Of a DNA stretch of 12,133 bases, positions 1-6,089 are shown one piece after another. The notes beneath the pieces were generated by a model that saw nothing but the letters and a program-made list of their open reading frames with translations, was not told where the DNA came from and ran no database searches. This DNA is from Pseudomonadota bacterium. GTDB taxonomy: Bacteria; Pseudomonadota; Alphaproteobacteria; UBA2966; CAIVPW01. The stretch is from contig JAQBXG010000029.1 of NCBI GenBank assembly GCA_027625125.1, positions 1 to 12,133 on the forward strand. The letters run 5' to 3'. Numbering within the stretch: position 1 is the stretch's first letter; each line of letters opens with the position of its first letter. The position numbers and the translations under genes are program-made.

Positions 1-266
1 CGGCGGCGCTTCCGGCTTTCGGTTCCGGGCTGCGGGTCGCCTGCGTGGTGGCGCCGATCGGCGCCGTGGTCGGCGAATGGGTCGGTTCGTCGGCCGGGCT
101 CGGCTATGTGATGCTGCACGCAAACGGCCGTATGCAGACCGACTTGATGTTCGCGGCGCTGGCGACCCTGGCGGTGCTGGCGCTGATTCTGTACTTCGCC
201 GTCGACCACGCGCTGCGCATCGCGCTGCCGTGGCAGGCCGACACGGCGCGGCCCCCTGCCCCCTGA
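1..266 (+). CDS. ABC transporter permease, C-terminal fragment (ThiX-like)
   Basis: This is the C-terminal 87 residues of an inner-membrane permease, read in frame from base 3 to the TGA at 264-266; the start lies outside the window. The fragment opens with ALPAFGSGLRVACVVAPIGA and continues with GEWVGSSAGLGY. The E-W-x-G-x-x-x-G-L-G-Y pattern is typical of the BPD_transp_1 permeases of the SsuC/TauC/ThiX group. Two hydrophobic segments follow (roughly VACVVAPIGAVV and LMFAALATLAVLALILYFAV), then a short Pro-rich tail. The next gene encodes a ThiY/NMT1-type binding protein, so the two probably form one importer with an ATPase gene to the left. The specific assignment to thiamine-precursor uptake rests on that neighbour, because this fragment alone fits any member of the nitrate/sulfonate/taurine permease family. 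Confidence 0.8.
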   Translation, partial: AALPAFGSGLRVACVVAPIGAVVGEWVGSSAGLGYVMLHANGRMQTDLMFAALATLAVLALILYFAVDHALRIALPWQADTARPPAP

Positions 267-289
267 TGCGGAACCCGGAGGTACCCGTG

Positions 290-1234
290 ATGTTTGTGCG
301 CCGAATGTTCACCGCCGCCTTTCTGTGGCTGGCCGGAGTGTTTCCGGCCCATGCCCAGGAGCCGTTCACGGTCGTGCTGGACTGGTTCGTCAACCCCGAC
401 CACGCACCGCTGTTCGTGGCGCTGGAGCGCGGCTATTTCGCCGAGGCCGGATTGGCCGTGGAGCTGATCGCCCCCGCCGACCCAAACGATCCGCCAAAGC
501 TGGTGGCGGCGGGCCGCGCCGATCTGGCGGTGTCGTATCAGCCGCAATTGTATTTGCAGGTGGCGGCGGGGTTGCCGCTGTTGCGGGTCGGCACGCTGGT
601 GGCGACGCCGCTGAACAGTCTGGTGGTGCTGGCAGACGGACCGGTGCGTGACATCGGCGATTTGCGCGGCAGGAAGATCGGATATTCGGTCGGCGGTTTC
701 GAGGATGCGCTGCTGTCGGCGATGCTGGCGCGCCACGGCCTGGACCTGGACGATGTCGAGTTGGTCAACGTCAACTTCTCGCTGTCGCCAGCGCTGATTT
801 CCGGCCAGGTCGCGGCCGTGATCGGCGCGTTCCGCAATTTCGAACTGAATCAGATGGATCTCGTCGGGCGGCCCGGCCGCGCGTTCTTTGTCGAGGAGGA
901 AGGCGTGCCGGCCTATGACGAACTCATTCTGGTCGCCCATGCCGGGCGCGGTTCGGACCCGCGCCTGCGCGCGTTCATCGATGCGTTGGAGCGCGGGGTG
1001 CAGTATCTGGTCAATCATCCGGCCGAAAGCTGGCAGTTGTTCATCGCCGGGCGGCCGGAGCTGGACGATGAACTCAACCGCCGCGCCTGGGCCGATACGC
1101 TGCCGCGATTCGCGCTGCGGCCCGGGGCGCTGGACCGCGCCCGCTATATCCGGTTCGCTGAATTCCTTCGGGCGCAGGGGATGATCGACGAGGTCCTGCC
1201 GTTGGCGGACTACGCAGTCGAGGTCGGCGGCTAG
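290..1234 (+). CDS. thiY: ABC transporter periplasmic substrate-binding protein, ThiY/NMT1 family
   Basis: A 314-residue extracytoplasmic solute receptor, probably binding a pyrimidine precursor of thiamine (formyl-aminopyrimidine type). A signal peptide is visible: MFVRR, a hydrophobic core (FTAAFLWLAGVF), and an AHA-Q cleavage site near residue 22. The mature protein begins with VVLDWFVNPDHAPLFVALE (residues 28-46), the N-terminal signature of the ThiY/NMT1-like family. It continues with ERGYFAEAGL and the LVAAGRADLAVSYQPQ segment (71-86). Start choice: GGAGG at 277-281 lies 8 bases before ATG 290, and this start gives a normal signal peptide. GTG 287 and ATG 266 (overlapping the permease stop as TGATG) are also in frame, but ATG 266 has no ribosome-binding site. 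The gene follows the permease directly, so they are probably one operon. The stop overlaps the stop of the opposing cold-shock gene. Family assignment is firm; the exact ligand is inferred from family and context. Confidence 0.82.
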   Translation: MFVRRMFTAAFLWLAGVFPAHAQEPFTVVLDWFVNPDHAPLFVALERGYFAEAGLAVELIAPADPNDPPKLVAAGRADLAVSYQPQLYLQVAAGLPLLRVGTLVATPLNSLVVLADGPVRDIGDLRGRKIGYSVGGFEDALLSAMLARHGLDLDDVELVNVNFSLSPALISGQVAAVIGAFRNFELNQMDLVGRPGRAFFVEEEGVPAYDELILVAHAGRGSDPRLRAFIDALERGVQYLVNHPAESWQLFIAGRPELDDELNRRAWADTLPRFALRPGALDRARYIRFAEFLRAQGMIDEVLPLADYAVEVGG

Positions 1235-1767
1235 ACGAGTTGGATATCCGCGACCTGCGGCCCCTTGGGGCCGTTGCCGATGCGCACCCGCAACGGCTGC
1301 CCCGGAACCAGGTCCTCGATGCCGACCCGGCGCAGCGCCTTTACATGCACGAATACGTCCGGCGTGCCCTCGCCGCGGGTGACGAAGCCGTAGCCTTTTT
1401 CGGCATTGAACCATTTGGCAGTCGCGTCGAAAAACTCGCCTTCGGCCTCCACCGCGGGATGACCGAAGTCGTCCGCGCCGGCGGGTTCGTCCGCCTTTGG
1501 CTCGACGGTGGAGGTGTCCACGCTCAGTACGCGAACCGCCTGCAACCCCTTGGGGCCGCGCACGGCCTCACACTCTACCGTGGCCCCCTGTTCGATCCCG
1601 TCGTATCCAGCATTCCGCAACGCCGAGTGGTGAAGGAATACATCTTCGGATACGGACTCCGATGTCACGAAGCCGTAGCCCTTCACTGCGTTAAACCACT
1701 TTACGCGACCACCAATGCGAACCGATTCCTGCTGGACCTCCGGAGTTTCCGACTCCGACTCGCCCAT
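1231..1767 (-). CDS. Two-domain cold-shock protein (CspA family)
   Basis: A 178-residue cytoplasmic nucleic-acid-binding protein with two cold-shock domains. CSD1 (about residues 18-84) has VKWFNAVKGYGFVT with RNP1 at 29-35 and RNP2 DVFLHHSAL at 42-50. CSD2 (about 113-178) has AKWFNAEKGYGFVT with RNP1 at 124-130 and DVFVHVKAL at 137-145. An acidic linker of about 28 residues joins them. Single-domain CspA proteins are about 70 residues; double-domain versions of this size are common in Alphaproteobacteria. Such proteins bind single-stranded RNA or DNA and act as RNA chaperones or antiterminators; which role applies here cannot be told. The ATG at 1767-1765 is the only usable start before an in-frame stop at 1800-1798. 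A GGGGGAG at 1787-1781 is the best ribosome site, although its 13-base spacing is long. It diverges from the antiporter operon and converges on thiY. Confidence 0.93.
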   Translation of the reverse strand: MGESESETPEVQQESVRIGGRVKWFNAVKGYGFVTSESVSEDVFLHHSALRNAGYDGIEQGATVECEAVRGPKGLQAVRVLSVDTSTVEPKADEPAGADDFGHPAVEAEGEFFDATAKWFNAEKGYGFVTRGEGTPDVFVHVKALRRVGIEDLVPGQPLRVRIGNGPKGPQVADIQLV

Positions 1768-1817
1768 GTTCCGAAACTCGCTCCCCCTGTACTTCGCCTA
1801 CTTCCCCCCATGCGTGC

Positions 1818-1846
1818 ATGTTGCCACGGACACAAGGGAATCTCAA
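1818..1846 (-). promoter_or_regulatory. Weak candidate promoter for the cold-shock gene
   Basis: Read on the minus strand, TTGAGA (1846-1841) and CAACAT (1823-1818) are separated by 17 bases. The -35 element matches the TTGACA consensus at five of six positions, but the -10 matches TATAAT at only three of six. A transcript from here would have a leader of roughly 45 bases. Only the spacing and the -35 box support this, and no experimental or comparative evidence is available. Confidence 0.22.
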
Positions 1847-1910
1847 CACGCGGCGCTGGAAGCGAATCGTGGGCGCTCTGGCGGCGCGGGCGACATTGTG
1901 GTACGCAGAT

Positions 1911-1928
1911 TCCGGCGATTTCGCCGGA
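1911..1928. repeat. 18-bp perfect palindrome, possible operator or hairpin
   Basis: TCCGGCGA, TT and TCGCCGGA form a perfect inverted repeat with 8-bp arms; as RNA it would fold as a 7-bp stem with a 4-base loop. No run of T follows on either strand, so an intrinsic terminator is unlikely. It lies in the divergent region, 31 bp upstream of the first 32-bp repeat, which suits a dimeric-regulator site. That function is inferred from position and symmetry only. Confidence 0.5.
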
Positions 1929-1958
1929 TTCGGACAGGGTTTCGGCGGCGTCCAGCGA

Positions 1959-2042
1959 TGGCCGGCGGGCGCGAGGTCCGGCAGGCGCGTTGGCCGGCGG
2001 GCGCGAGGTCAGGCGGGTGCGATGGCCGGCGGGCCCGAGGTC
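1959..2042. repeat. Tandem direct repeat, three copies with a 32-bp period
   Basis: The 20-bp core TGGCCGGCGGGCGCGAGGTC occurs at 1959-1978 and 1991-2010 without a difference, and at 2023-2042 with one change (G to C at core position 13). Each copy starts exactly 32 bp after the last. The 12-bp stretches between copies are less alike: copies 1 and 2 match at 8 of 12 positions there. Each core contains the self-complementary GCCGGC. Because 32 is not a multiple of three, the repeat does not encode a repeated peptide. It ends 26 bases before the mrpE start, so it may be an operator array, a 5'-leader structure, or a neutral variable-number repeat. Confidence 0.85.
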
Positions 2043-2068
2043 CACTACACCGGGAGTACGGGCGGCAC

Positions 2069-2545
2069 GTGATTCATGCCATCAGTCTTGCGGCCATCCT
2101 TTTCGGGATTTGGCTGTTGCTGTCCGGTCACTACACGCCGTTGTTGCTGGGGATCGGCGGTCTGTCGGCAATCCTTGCGGTCGTCGTCGCATTTCGTATG
2201 GATGTCGTCGATCACGAGGGGCACCCGTTGCGTCTCGGACTGCGGATTCTGGCCTACTGGCCCTGGCTGGCCTGGCAGATCGTGCGCGCCAATCTGGACG
2301 TCTCGCGCACCATACTCAGCCCTTCGCTGCCGATCTCGCCCGAAGCGTTCCCGTTCCGGTCCGGACAGCAGACCGAATTGGCACAGGTGATTTTCGCCAA
2401 TTCGATCACGCTGACGCCGGGCACCGTGACGGTGGCCGAGGAAAACGGGGAGCTGGTGGTCCATGCCCTGACCCGCCAGGGCGCCGACGATATCCGGAGC
2501 GGGGCGATGGACCGCAAGGTCACGGCGCTTGAGGGACGCCCGTGA
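2069..2545 (+). CDS. mrpE: Na+/H+ antiporter subunit E (MrpE/MnhE/PhaE)
   Basis: A 158-residue membrane subunit of the Mrp cation/proton antiporter. Two hydrophobic segments lie at about 4-19 and 23-42. They are followed by the conserved IVRANLDVSRTIL (71-83) and FANSITLTPGTVTV (109-122), both diagnostic of MrpE. The length is normal for the family. In known Mrp complexes this subunit is needed for assembly and sits at the end of the complex opposite the MrpD-type channels. Start: GTG 2069 is in frame, gives a standard MrpE N-terminus (IHAISLAAILFGIW), and has purine-rich GGGCGG just upstream and GGGAG at 2052-2056. Upstream in-frame codons run into repeat DNA and are not credible coding sequence. 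It opens the operon and overlaps mrpF by 4 bases (GTGA). Confidence 0.94.
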   Translation: MIHAISLAAILFGIWLLLSGHYTPLLLGIGGLSAILAVVVAFRMDVVDHEGHPLRLGLRILAYWPWLAWQIVRANLDVSRTILSPSLPISPEAFPFRSGQQTELAQVIFANSITLTPGTVTVAEENGELVVHALTRQGADDIRSGAMDRKVTALEGRP

Positions 2546-2868
2546 CGTTTCCCGCCAGCGGCACCGCAATGTTCGCCGCCGCCGCCATCGCAATTCTTGT
2601 GACGATGGCGCTAGCGCTGGCCCGCGCCGTTCTGGGGCCGACGCTGTACGACCGCATTCTGGCCGTCAACGTTGTCGGCACGAAGACGACGCTGTTGCTG
2701 GCGGTGCTGGGGTTTCTGTCGGGCCGCCCGGACTTTCTGGATATCGCGCTGGTCTATGCGCTGATCAATTTTGTCGGCGTCATCGCACTGCTGCGGTTGT
2801 TCCGGTATGGACCGAGCATGGCACAGCGCCGCGACGAGGCTGCCCGGCGGCGGCGGGAGGGACCGTGA
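2542..2868 (+). CDS. mrpF: Na+/H+ antiporter subunit F (MrpF/MnhF/PhaF)
   Basis: A 108-residue three-helix membrane subunit of the Mrp antiporter. Helices lie at about 10-30, 45-60 and 66-86. The family signature GPTLYDRILAVNVVGTKTTL (residues 32-51) is intact, followed by DIALVYALINFVGVIALLR (67-85). It ends in a short, strongly basic cytoplasmic tail (QRRDEAARRRREGP), which makes it somewhat longer than the usual 85-95 residues. GTG 2542 overlaps the mrpE stop as GTGA, implying translational coupling, and the end overlaps mrpG in the same way. MrpE, F and G together correspond to MbhA, B and C in archaeal hydrogenase complexes, where they form the part linked to cation transport. Confidence 0.94.
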   Translation: MTFPASGTAMFAAAAIAILVTMALALARAVLGPTLYDRILAVNVVGTKTTLLLAVLGFLSGRPDFLDIALVYALINFVGVIALLRLFRYGPSMAQRRDEAARRRREGP

Positions 2869-3281
2869 GCGCCGCGATTGTCGACTGGGCGAGTTGGGCG
2901 TTGTTGCTGACCGGTGGCGCGTTCGGCGTGATCGGCGGCATCGGCGTGGTGCGGTTGCCGGATTTCTACACGCGGCTCCACGCCTCCAGCGTCACCGATA
3001 CTCTGGCGGCATACCTCATTTTGCTCGGCTTGATGTTGCAGGCCGGGTTAACGCTGGCGGCGGGCAAGCTCGCGTTGATCATGTTCTTTTTGTTTTTCAC
3101 CAGCCCGGTCGCCGCCCACGCGCTTGCGAACACCGCCTACCATGACGGGCTGCACCCGTGGACCCGCCGCCCGCCGTCGCAGACAGGGTCCAAACCGGAG
3201 ACGCCACCGGTCGAATCGCCGGCATTCCCCGACAAGCCGGCCGATGACGCGGCGACAGGAGGCCCAAAGTCGGACTCCTGA
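2865..3281 (+). CDS. mrpG: Na+/H+ antiporter subunit G (MrpG/MnhG/PhaG)
   Basis: A 138-residue membrane subunit of the Mrp antiporter. Three hydrophobic helices lie at about 8-29, 46-62 and 66-83. The MrpG hallmark GVVRLPDFYTRLHASSVTDT (residues 27-46) is intact. A hydrophilic, Pro-rich tail of about 40 residues (from about 99) extends beyond the core and contains no recognisable domain. GTG 2865 overlaps the mrpF stop as GTGA, and GGGAGGG at 2855-2861 serves as ribosome-binding site. The last codons contain an AGGAGG (3257-3262) that probably serves the next gene. The tail is probably cytoplasmic and of low complexity. Confidence 0.94.
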   Translation: MSAAIVDWASWALLLTGGAFGVIGGIGVVRLPDFYTRLHASSVTDTLAAYLILLGLMLQAGLTLAAGKLALIMFFLFFTSPVAAHALANTAYHDGLHPWTRRPPSQTGSKPETPPVESPAFPDKPADDAATGGPKSDS

Positions 3282-4249
3282 TCGACTTCACGTTGCTCGC
3301 CTTCCTGCTGGTGATCGCTGTGACGATTGTTCTGCAACACAGCCTGATCGCGGCGACGATGCTTGCGGGGTTCTTCAGCCTGTTGATGGCGCTGGTGTTC
3401 GTGTTGCTGGACGCTGTGGATGTCGCGTTCGCCGAGGCGGCGGTCGGCGCGGGCATCACCGCGATGTTGTTGCTGGGAACGCTGGGGCTGGTCGGCGCCG
3501 ACGAACGGGTGACAAGGCGGCGGCCGTGGTTGCCGCTGGCGGTCACGTTCGCGGCCGCGGCGATGCTGGTCTACGGCACGCTGGACCTGCCGCTGCTCGG
3601 CGACCCGCAGGCGCCCGCCTATACCCATGTGGCGCCGTACTACCTGGAGTTCGGCGCCATTGAGACCGGGGTGCCGAACTTTGTCACTGCGGTGCTGGCG
3701 AGCTATCGCGGCTATGACACCCTGGGCGAGCTGTTCGTCATTCTGACCGCCGGACTTGGGGTGCTGGCGATGTTGGGCCTGCGCGGGGCGGGTTCCGGCT
3801 CCCACGCCGGCGGCGAGGGGGAGATCAGCATGACCCATCACCCGATCCTGCGGGTGATCGCCAAGCTGTTGATCCCGTTTATCCTGTTGTTTGCGCTGTA
3901 TGTGCAATTCCACGGTGAAAGCGGACCCGGCGGCGGGTTCCAGGCCGGGGTGCTGTTCGCGGCGGCATTCATTCTGTATGCGATGGTCTATGGCGCCAGC
4001 AACGCGCGCCGGGTCGTGTCCGCGCCGATGCTGTATATGCTGATGGCGGCCGGCGTCCTGTTGTACGCCGGTACCGGCCTCGCCTCGCTGTGGTACGGCG
4101 CGAACTTTCTGGACTACGGCGTGTTTGCCGGTGATTTTGTTTCGGGCCAGCTTGTCGGCATTTTCCTGGTCGAACTCGGCGTCGGTATCGCGGTCGCGGC
4201 GACGATGATCACGATCTACCTCGCGTTCGCCGAGCGGAGGGTGGAATGA
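3278..4249 (+). CDS. mrpB: Fused MrpA C-terminal region (DUF4040/MbhD-MbhE) + MrpB
   Basis: A polytopic membrane protein that joins the part normally found at the C-terminus of MrpA to MrpB. Counting from CTG 3278 (323 residues), the MbhD/DUF4040 part covers about 1-80 with DAVDVAFAEAAVGAGI (45-60). An MbhE-like part follows with VPNFVTAVLASYRGYDTLGE (132-151), which carries the conserved acidic residues. The MrpB domain runs from about 185 to 323 with HGESGPGGGFQAGV (212-225). Start: CTG 3278 overlaps the mrpG stop as CTGA, matching the other junctions, and yields a complete first helix (LIDFTLLAFLLV). A conventional call would be TTG 3293 (318 residues), which shortens that helix. AGGAGG at 3257-3262 lies 15 bases before the CTG. 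An internal GGGGGAG and ATG 3830 could also give free MrpB. Function is certain; the start is not. Confidence 0.9.
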   Translation: MIDFTLLAFLLVIAVTIVLQHSLIAATMLAGFFSLLMALVFVLLDAVDVAFAEAAVGAGITAMLLLGTLGLVGADERVTRRRPWLPLAVTFAAAAMLVYGTLDLPLLGDPQAPAYTHVAPYYLEFGAIETGVPNFVTAVLASYRGYDTLGELFVILTAGLGVLAMLGLRGAGSGSHAGGEGEISMTHHPILRVIAKLLIPFILLFALYVQFHGESGPGGGFQAGVLFAAAFILYAMVYGASNARRVVSAPMLYMLMAAGVLLYAGTGLASLWYGANFLDYGVFAGDFVSGQLVGIFLVELGVGIAVAATMITIYLAFAERRVE

Positions 4250-4614
4250 GCGAGGCCCTCGGCCTGTACAACTATTGGATATTCGTCGCGTTGATGATGA
4301 CGGGACTGTTCATCGTCGTTTCGCGCGGCAACCTCGTCAAGAAAATCATCGGTCTGAACATTTTTCAGGCGTCGGTGTTCCTGTTCTTTATCAGCCTGGG
4401 CAAGGTCGATCACGGCACCGCGCCGATCGTCTCCCATGCCGGTGACCATGGCGCCGCCATCTATGCCAACCCCCTGCCCCATGTTCTGATTCTGACCGCG
4501 ATCGTCGTCGGCGTTTCGACGACCGCCGTCGCGCTGGCGCTGGTCGTTCGCATTTTCGAGGCTTTCGGTTCCGTCGAGGACGACGACCTGCACCGGGCGG
4601 AGCACGAATCGTGA
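4246..4614 (+). CDS. mrpC: Na+/H+ antiporter subunit C (MrpC, NuoK-like)
   Basis: A 122-residue membrane subunit homologous to NuoK of complex I. Three helices lie at about 9-25, 34-51 and 80-104. Conserved family segments are SRGNLVKKIIGLNIFQASV (26-44) and the very characteristic NPLPHVLILTAIVVGVSTTA (75-94). A short acidic tail (EDDDLHRAEHES) ends the protein. ATG 4246 overlaps the preceding stop as ATGA, and GGAGGGTGG directly upstream (4236-4244) is purine-rich. In the known complexes MrpC sits next to MrpD and the MrpA C-terminal region, and it contributes charged residues to the central proton path. Confidence 0.95.
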   Translation: MSEALGLYNYWIFVALMMTGLFIVVSRGNLVKKIIGLNIFQASVFLFFISLGKVDHGTAPIVSHAGDHGAAIYANPLPHVLILTAIVVGVSTTAVALALVVRIFEAFGSVEDDDLHRAEHES

Positions 4615-6089
4615 TTGCTTCGCACTTGCCGGTATTGCAAGTGGTGATGTCGTTGGTGGCGGCGCCTTTGTGCATGGTGTTGCACCGGGGACGCCCGGCA
4701 TGGCTGTTGTCGGTGGCGGTGAGTTGGGCGTCGCTGGCTTGCGCCGTGGCGTTGCTGTTGCAGGTGATCGACGACGGCGCGGTGACCTATGCGTTCGGCG
4801 GTTGGGCGGCCCCGGTCGGCATCGAGTACCGCATCGACATTCTGAACGGGTTCGTGCTGCTGATCATCGCCGCAATCAGCGCCGTCGTCGTTCCCTATTC
4901 ATTGCGGAGCGCCGCGGACGAAATCGCGCCGGAGCGGCTGTGGCTGTTCTATGCAGTGCTGAACCTGTTGCTGGCCGGACTGTTCGGCATCGCGATCACC
5001 GGCGATCTGTTCAATGTGTTTGTGTTTCTCGAAATCTCGTCCCTCGCCTCCTATGCCCTGGTCAGCCTTGGCCGCGACCGCCGCGCGCTGACCGCCGCGT
5101 TCCGCTATCTGATTTTGGGCACCCTGGGCGCGACGTTCATCCTGATCGGCATCGGTCTGTTGTACGCGGCGACCGGCACGCTGAACATGGCCGACATCGC
5201 CGTGCGCGTGCAGGGCCAATTGGACAGCCGCACGATCCTTGCTGCGTTCGCGTTCCTCACCGTTGGCATCAGTCTGAAAGCGGCGCTGTTTCCGCTGCAT
5301 TCGTGGCTGCCCGGCGCCTATGCCTACGCGCCGTCCGCCGTGACTGCCCTGCTGGCCGCCACAGCAACAAAGGTCGCAATCTATTTGCTGCTGCGCATGG
5401 TGTTTCTGTTCGGGCCCGACTTCATTTACGAGGAGTTGCCGCTCTCGGAAGTGATCGTCACGCTGGCATTGCTCGGCGTGTTGTCGGGTTCGGCGGCGGC
5501 CCTGTTGCAGACCGATGTGAAGCGCCTGCTGGCGTATTCGAGCGTCGCCCATGTCGGCTATATGCTGCTGGGCATCGGGCTTGGCGGCATGCTTGGGTTG
5601 GGCGGCGGCATCGTCCATCTGTTCAACCACGCGATGGCCAAGGGCGCGGTGTTTCTGGCCGTCGGCTGCATCGTGCTGCGGGTCGGGTCATCGGAGCTTG
5701 CCTCGTTGCAGGGCATTGGACGGCGCATGCCGTGGACGATGGCCGCGTTTGTGATCGCCGCGTTCAGCCTGATCGGCGTACCGTTGACGGCCGGTTTTAT
5801 CGGCAAATGGTATTTGGTGCTGGCGGCGATGGAACGCGGATGGTGGTGGGTGGCGGCCGCGTTGCTCGTCGCCGGGGCGTTGTCCGTGCTGTACATGTGG
5901 CGAGTGGTCGAGCAGGCGTATTTCCATGAGCCCCACCCGGCCAACGCCGATGCAGCCGAAGCGCCGCTGTCGATGCTGGTGCCGTTGTGGGTATTGGCCG
6001 CCGCTTCAGTGTACTTCGGCATCGATACTTCGCTGAACGCCGGGCTGGCTGCGCGGGCGGCGGCGGTCGTGCTGGGGATCGCGCCGTGA
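4611..6089 (+). CDS. mrpD: Na+/H+ antiporter subunit D (MrpD), first channel subunit
   Basis: A 492-residue polytopic protein of the Proton_antipo_M family (NuoL/M/N relatives) with about 14 helices, a normal MrpD length. Channel residues expected from the family are present: Glu141 in FNVFVFLEISSLASYA, Lys223 and His230 in ISLKAALFPLHSWLP, Lys254 in TATKVAIYLL, Lys304 in TDVKRLLAYSS, His340 and Lys344 in FNHAMAKG, and Lys399 in GFIGKWYL. The PSAVTALLAATATKV stretch (241-255) is MrpD-like rather than NuoL-like, so this is the canonical MrpD of the cluster. GTG 4611 overlaps mrpC as GTGA, and its own stop overlaps the next gene as GTGA. Its role is proton translocation coupled to cation exchange by the whole complex. 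Confidence 0.94.
   Translation: MIASHLPVLQVVMSLVAAPLCMVLHRGRPAWLLSVAVSWASLACAVALLLQVIDDGAVTYAFGGWAAPVGIEYRIDILNGFVLLIIAAISAVVVPYSLRSAADEIAPERLWLFYAVLNLLLAGLFGIAITGDLFNVFVFLEISSLASYALVSLGRDRRALTAAFRYLILGTLGATFILIGIGLLYAATGTLNMADIAVRVQGQLDSRTILAAFAFLTVGISLKAALFPLHSWLPGAYAYAPSAVTALLAATATKVAIYLLLRMVFLFGPDFIYEELPLSEVIVTLALLGVLSGSAAALLQTDVKRLLAYSSVAHVGYMLLGIGLGGMLGLGGGIVHLFNHAMAKGAVFLAVGCIVLRVGSSELASLQGIGRRMPWTMAAFVIAAFSLIGVPLTAGFIGKWYLVLAAMERGWWWVAAALLVAGALSVLYMWRVVEQAYFHEPHPANADAAEAPLSMLVPLWVLAAASVYFGIDTSLNAGLAARAAAVVLGIAP

Larger units (their letters stand above)
1768..2068. other. Divergent intergenic region between the cold-shock gene and mrpE
   Basis: This 301-base stretch separates two divergent genes and must contain their promoters. 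I see no convincing gene in it. Open frames crossing it are rich in Arg, Gly and Pro, and they place the 32-bp repeats in three different frames, as expected for non-coding DNA. It contains a weak minus-strand promoter candidate, an 18-bp palindrome and a three-copy direct repeat, each listed separately. No clear sigma-70 promoter for mrpE was found by eye. Confidence 0.7.

Noticed and set aside
266..289. ATG 266 as the thiY start
   Set aside because: It overlaps the permease stop as TGATG, but it has no ribosome-binding site and lengthens the signal peptide with a hydrophilic RNPEVP stretch. ATG 290 has GGAGG at 8 bases.
104..1414. Minus-strand open frame of about 436 codons opposite thiY
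   Set aside because: Its composition is Arg/Gln/His-rich, it has no recognisable domain, and it overlaps both thiY and the cold-shock gene, which are well supported.
1911..1928. Intrinsic terminator
   Set aside because: The hairpin has no following T-run on either strand, and it lies upstream of both divergent genes rather than after a gene.
1959..2042. A short CRISPR array
   Set aside because: There are only three 20-bp repeats with 12-bp intervals that still resemble one another, and no cas genes nearby. CRISPR repeats and spacers are longer, and the spacers are unrelated in sequence.
1240..2532. Plus-strand open frame of about 430 codons crossing the cold-shock gene, the intergenic region and mrpE
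   Set aside because: It is antisense to the cold-shock domains and out of frame with mrpE, and it crosses non-coding repeats. No motif was found.
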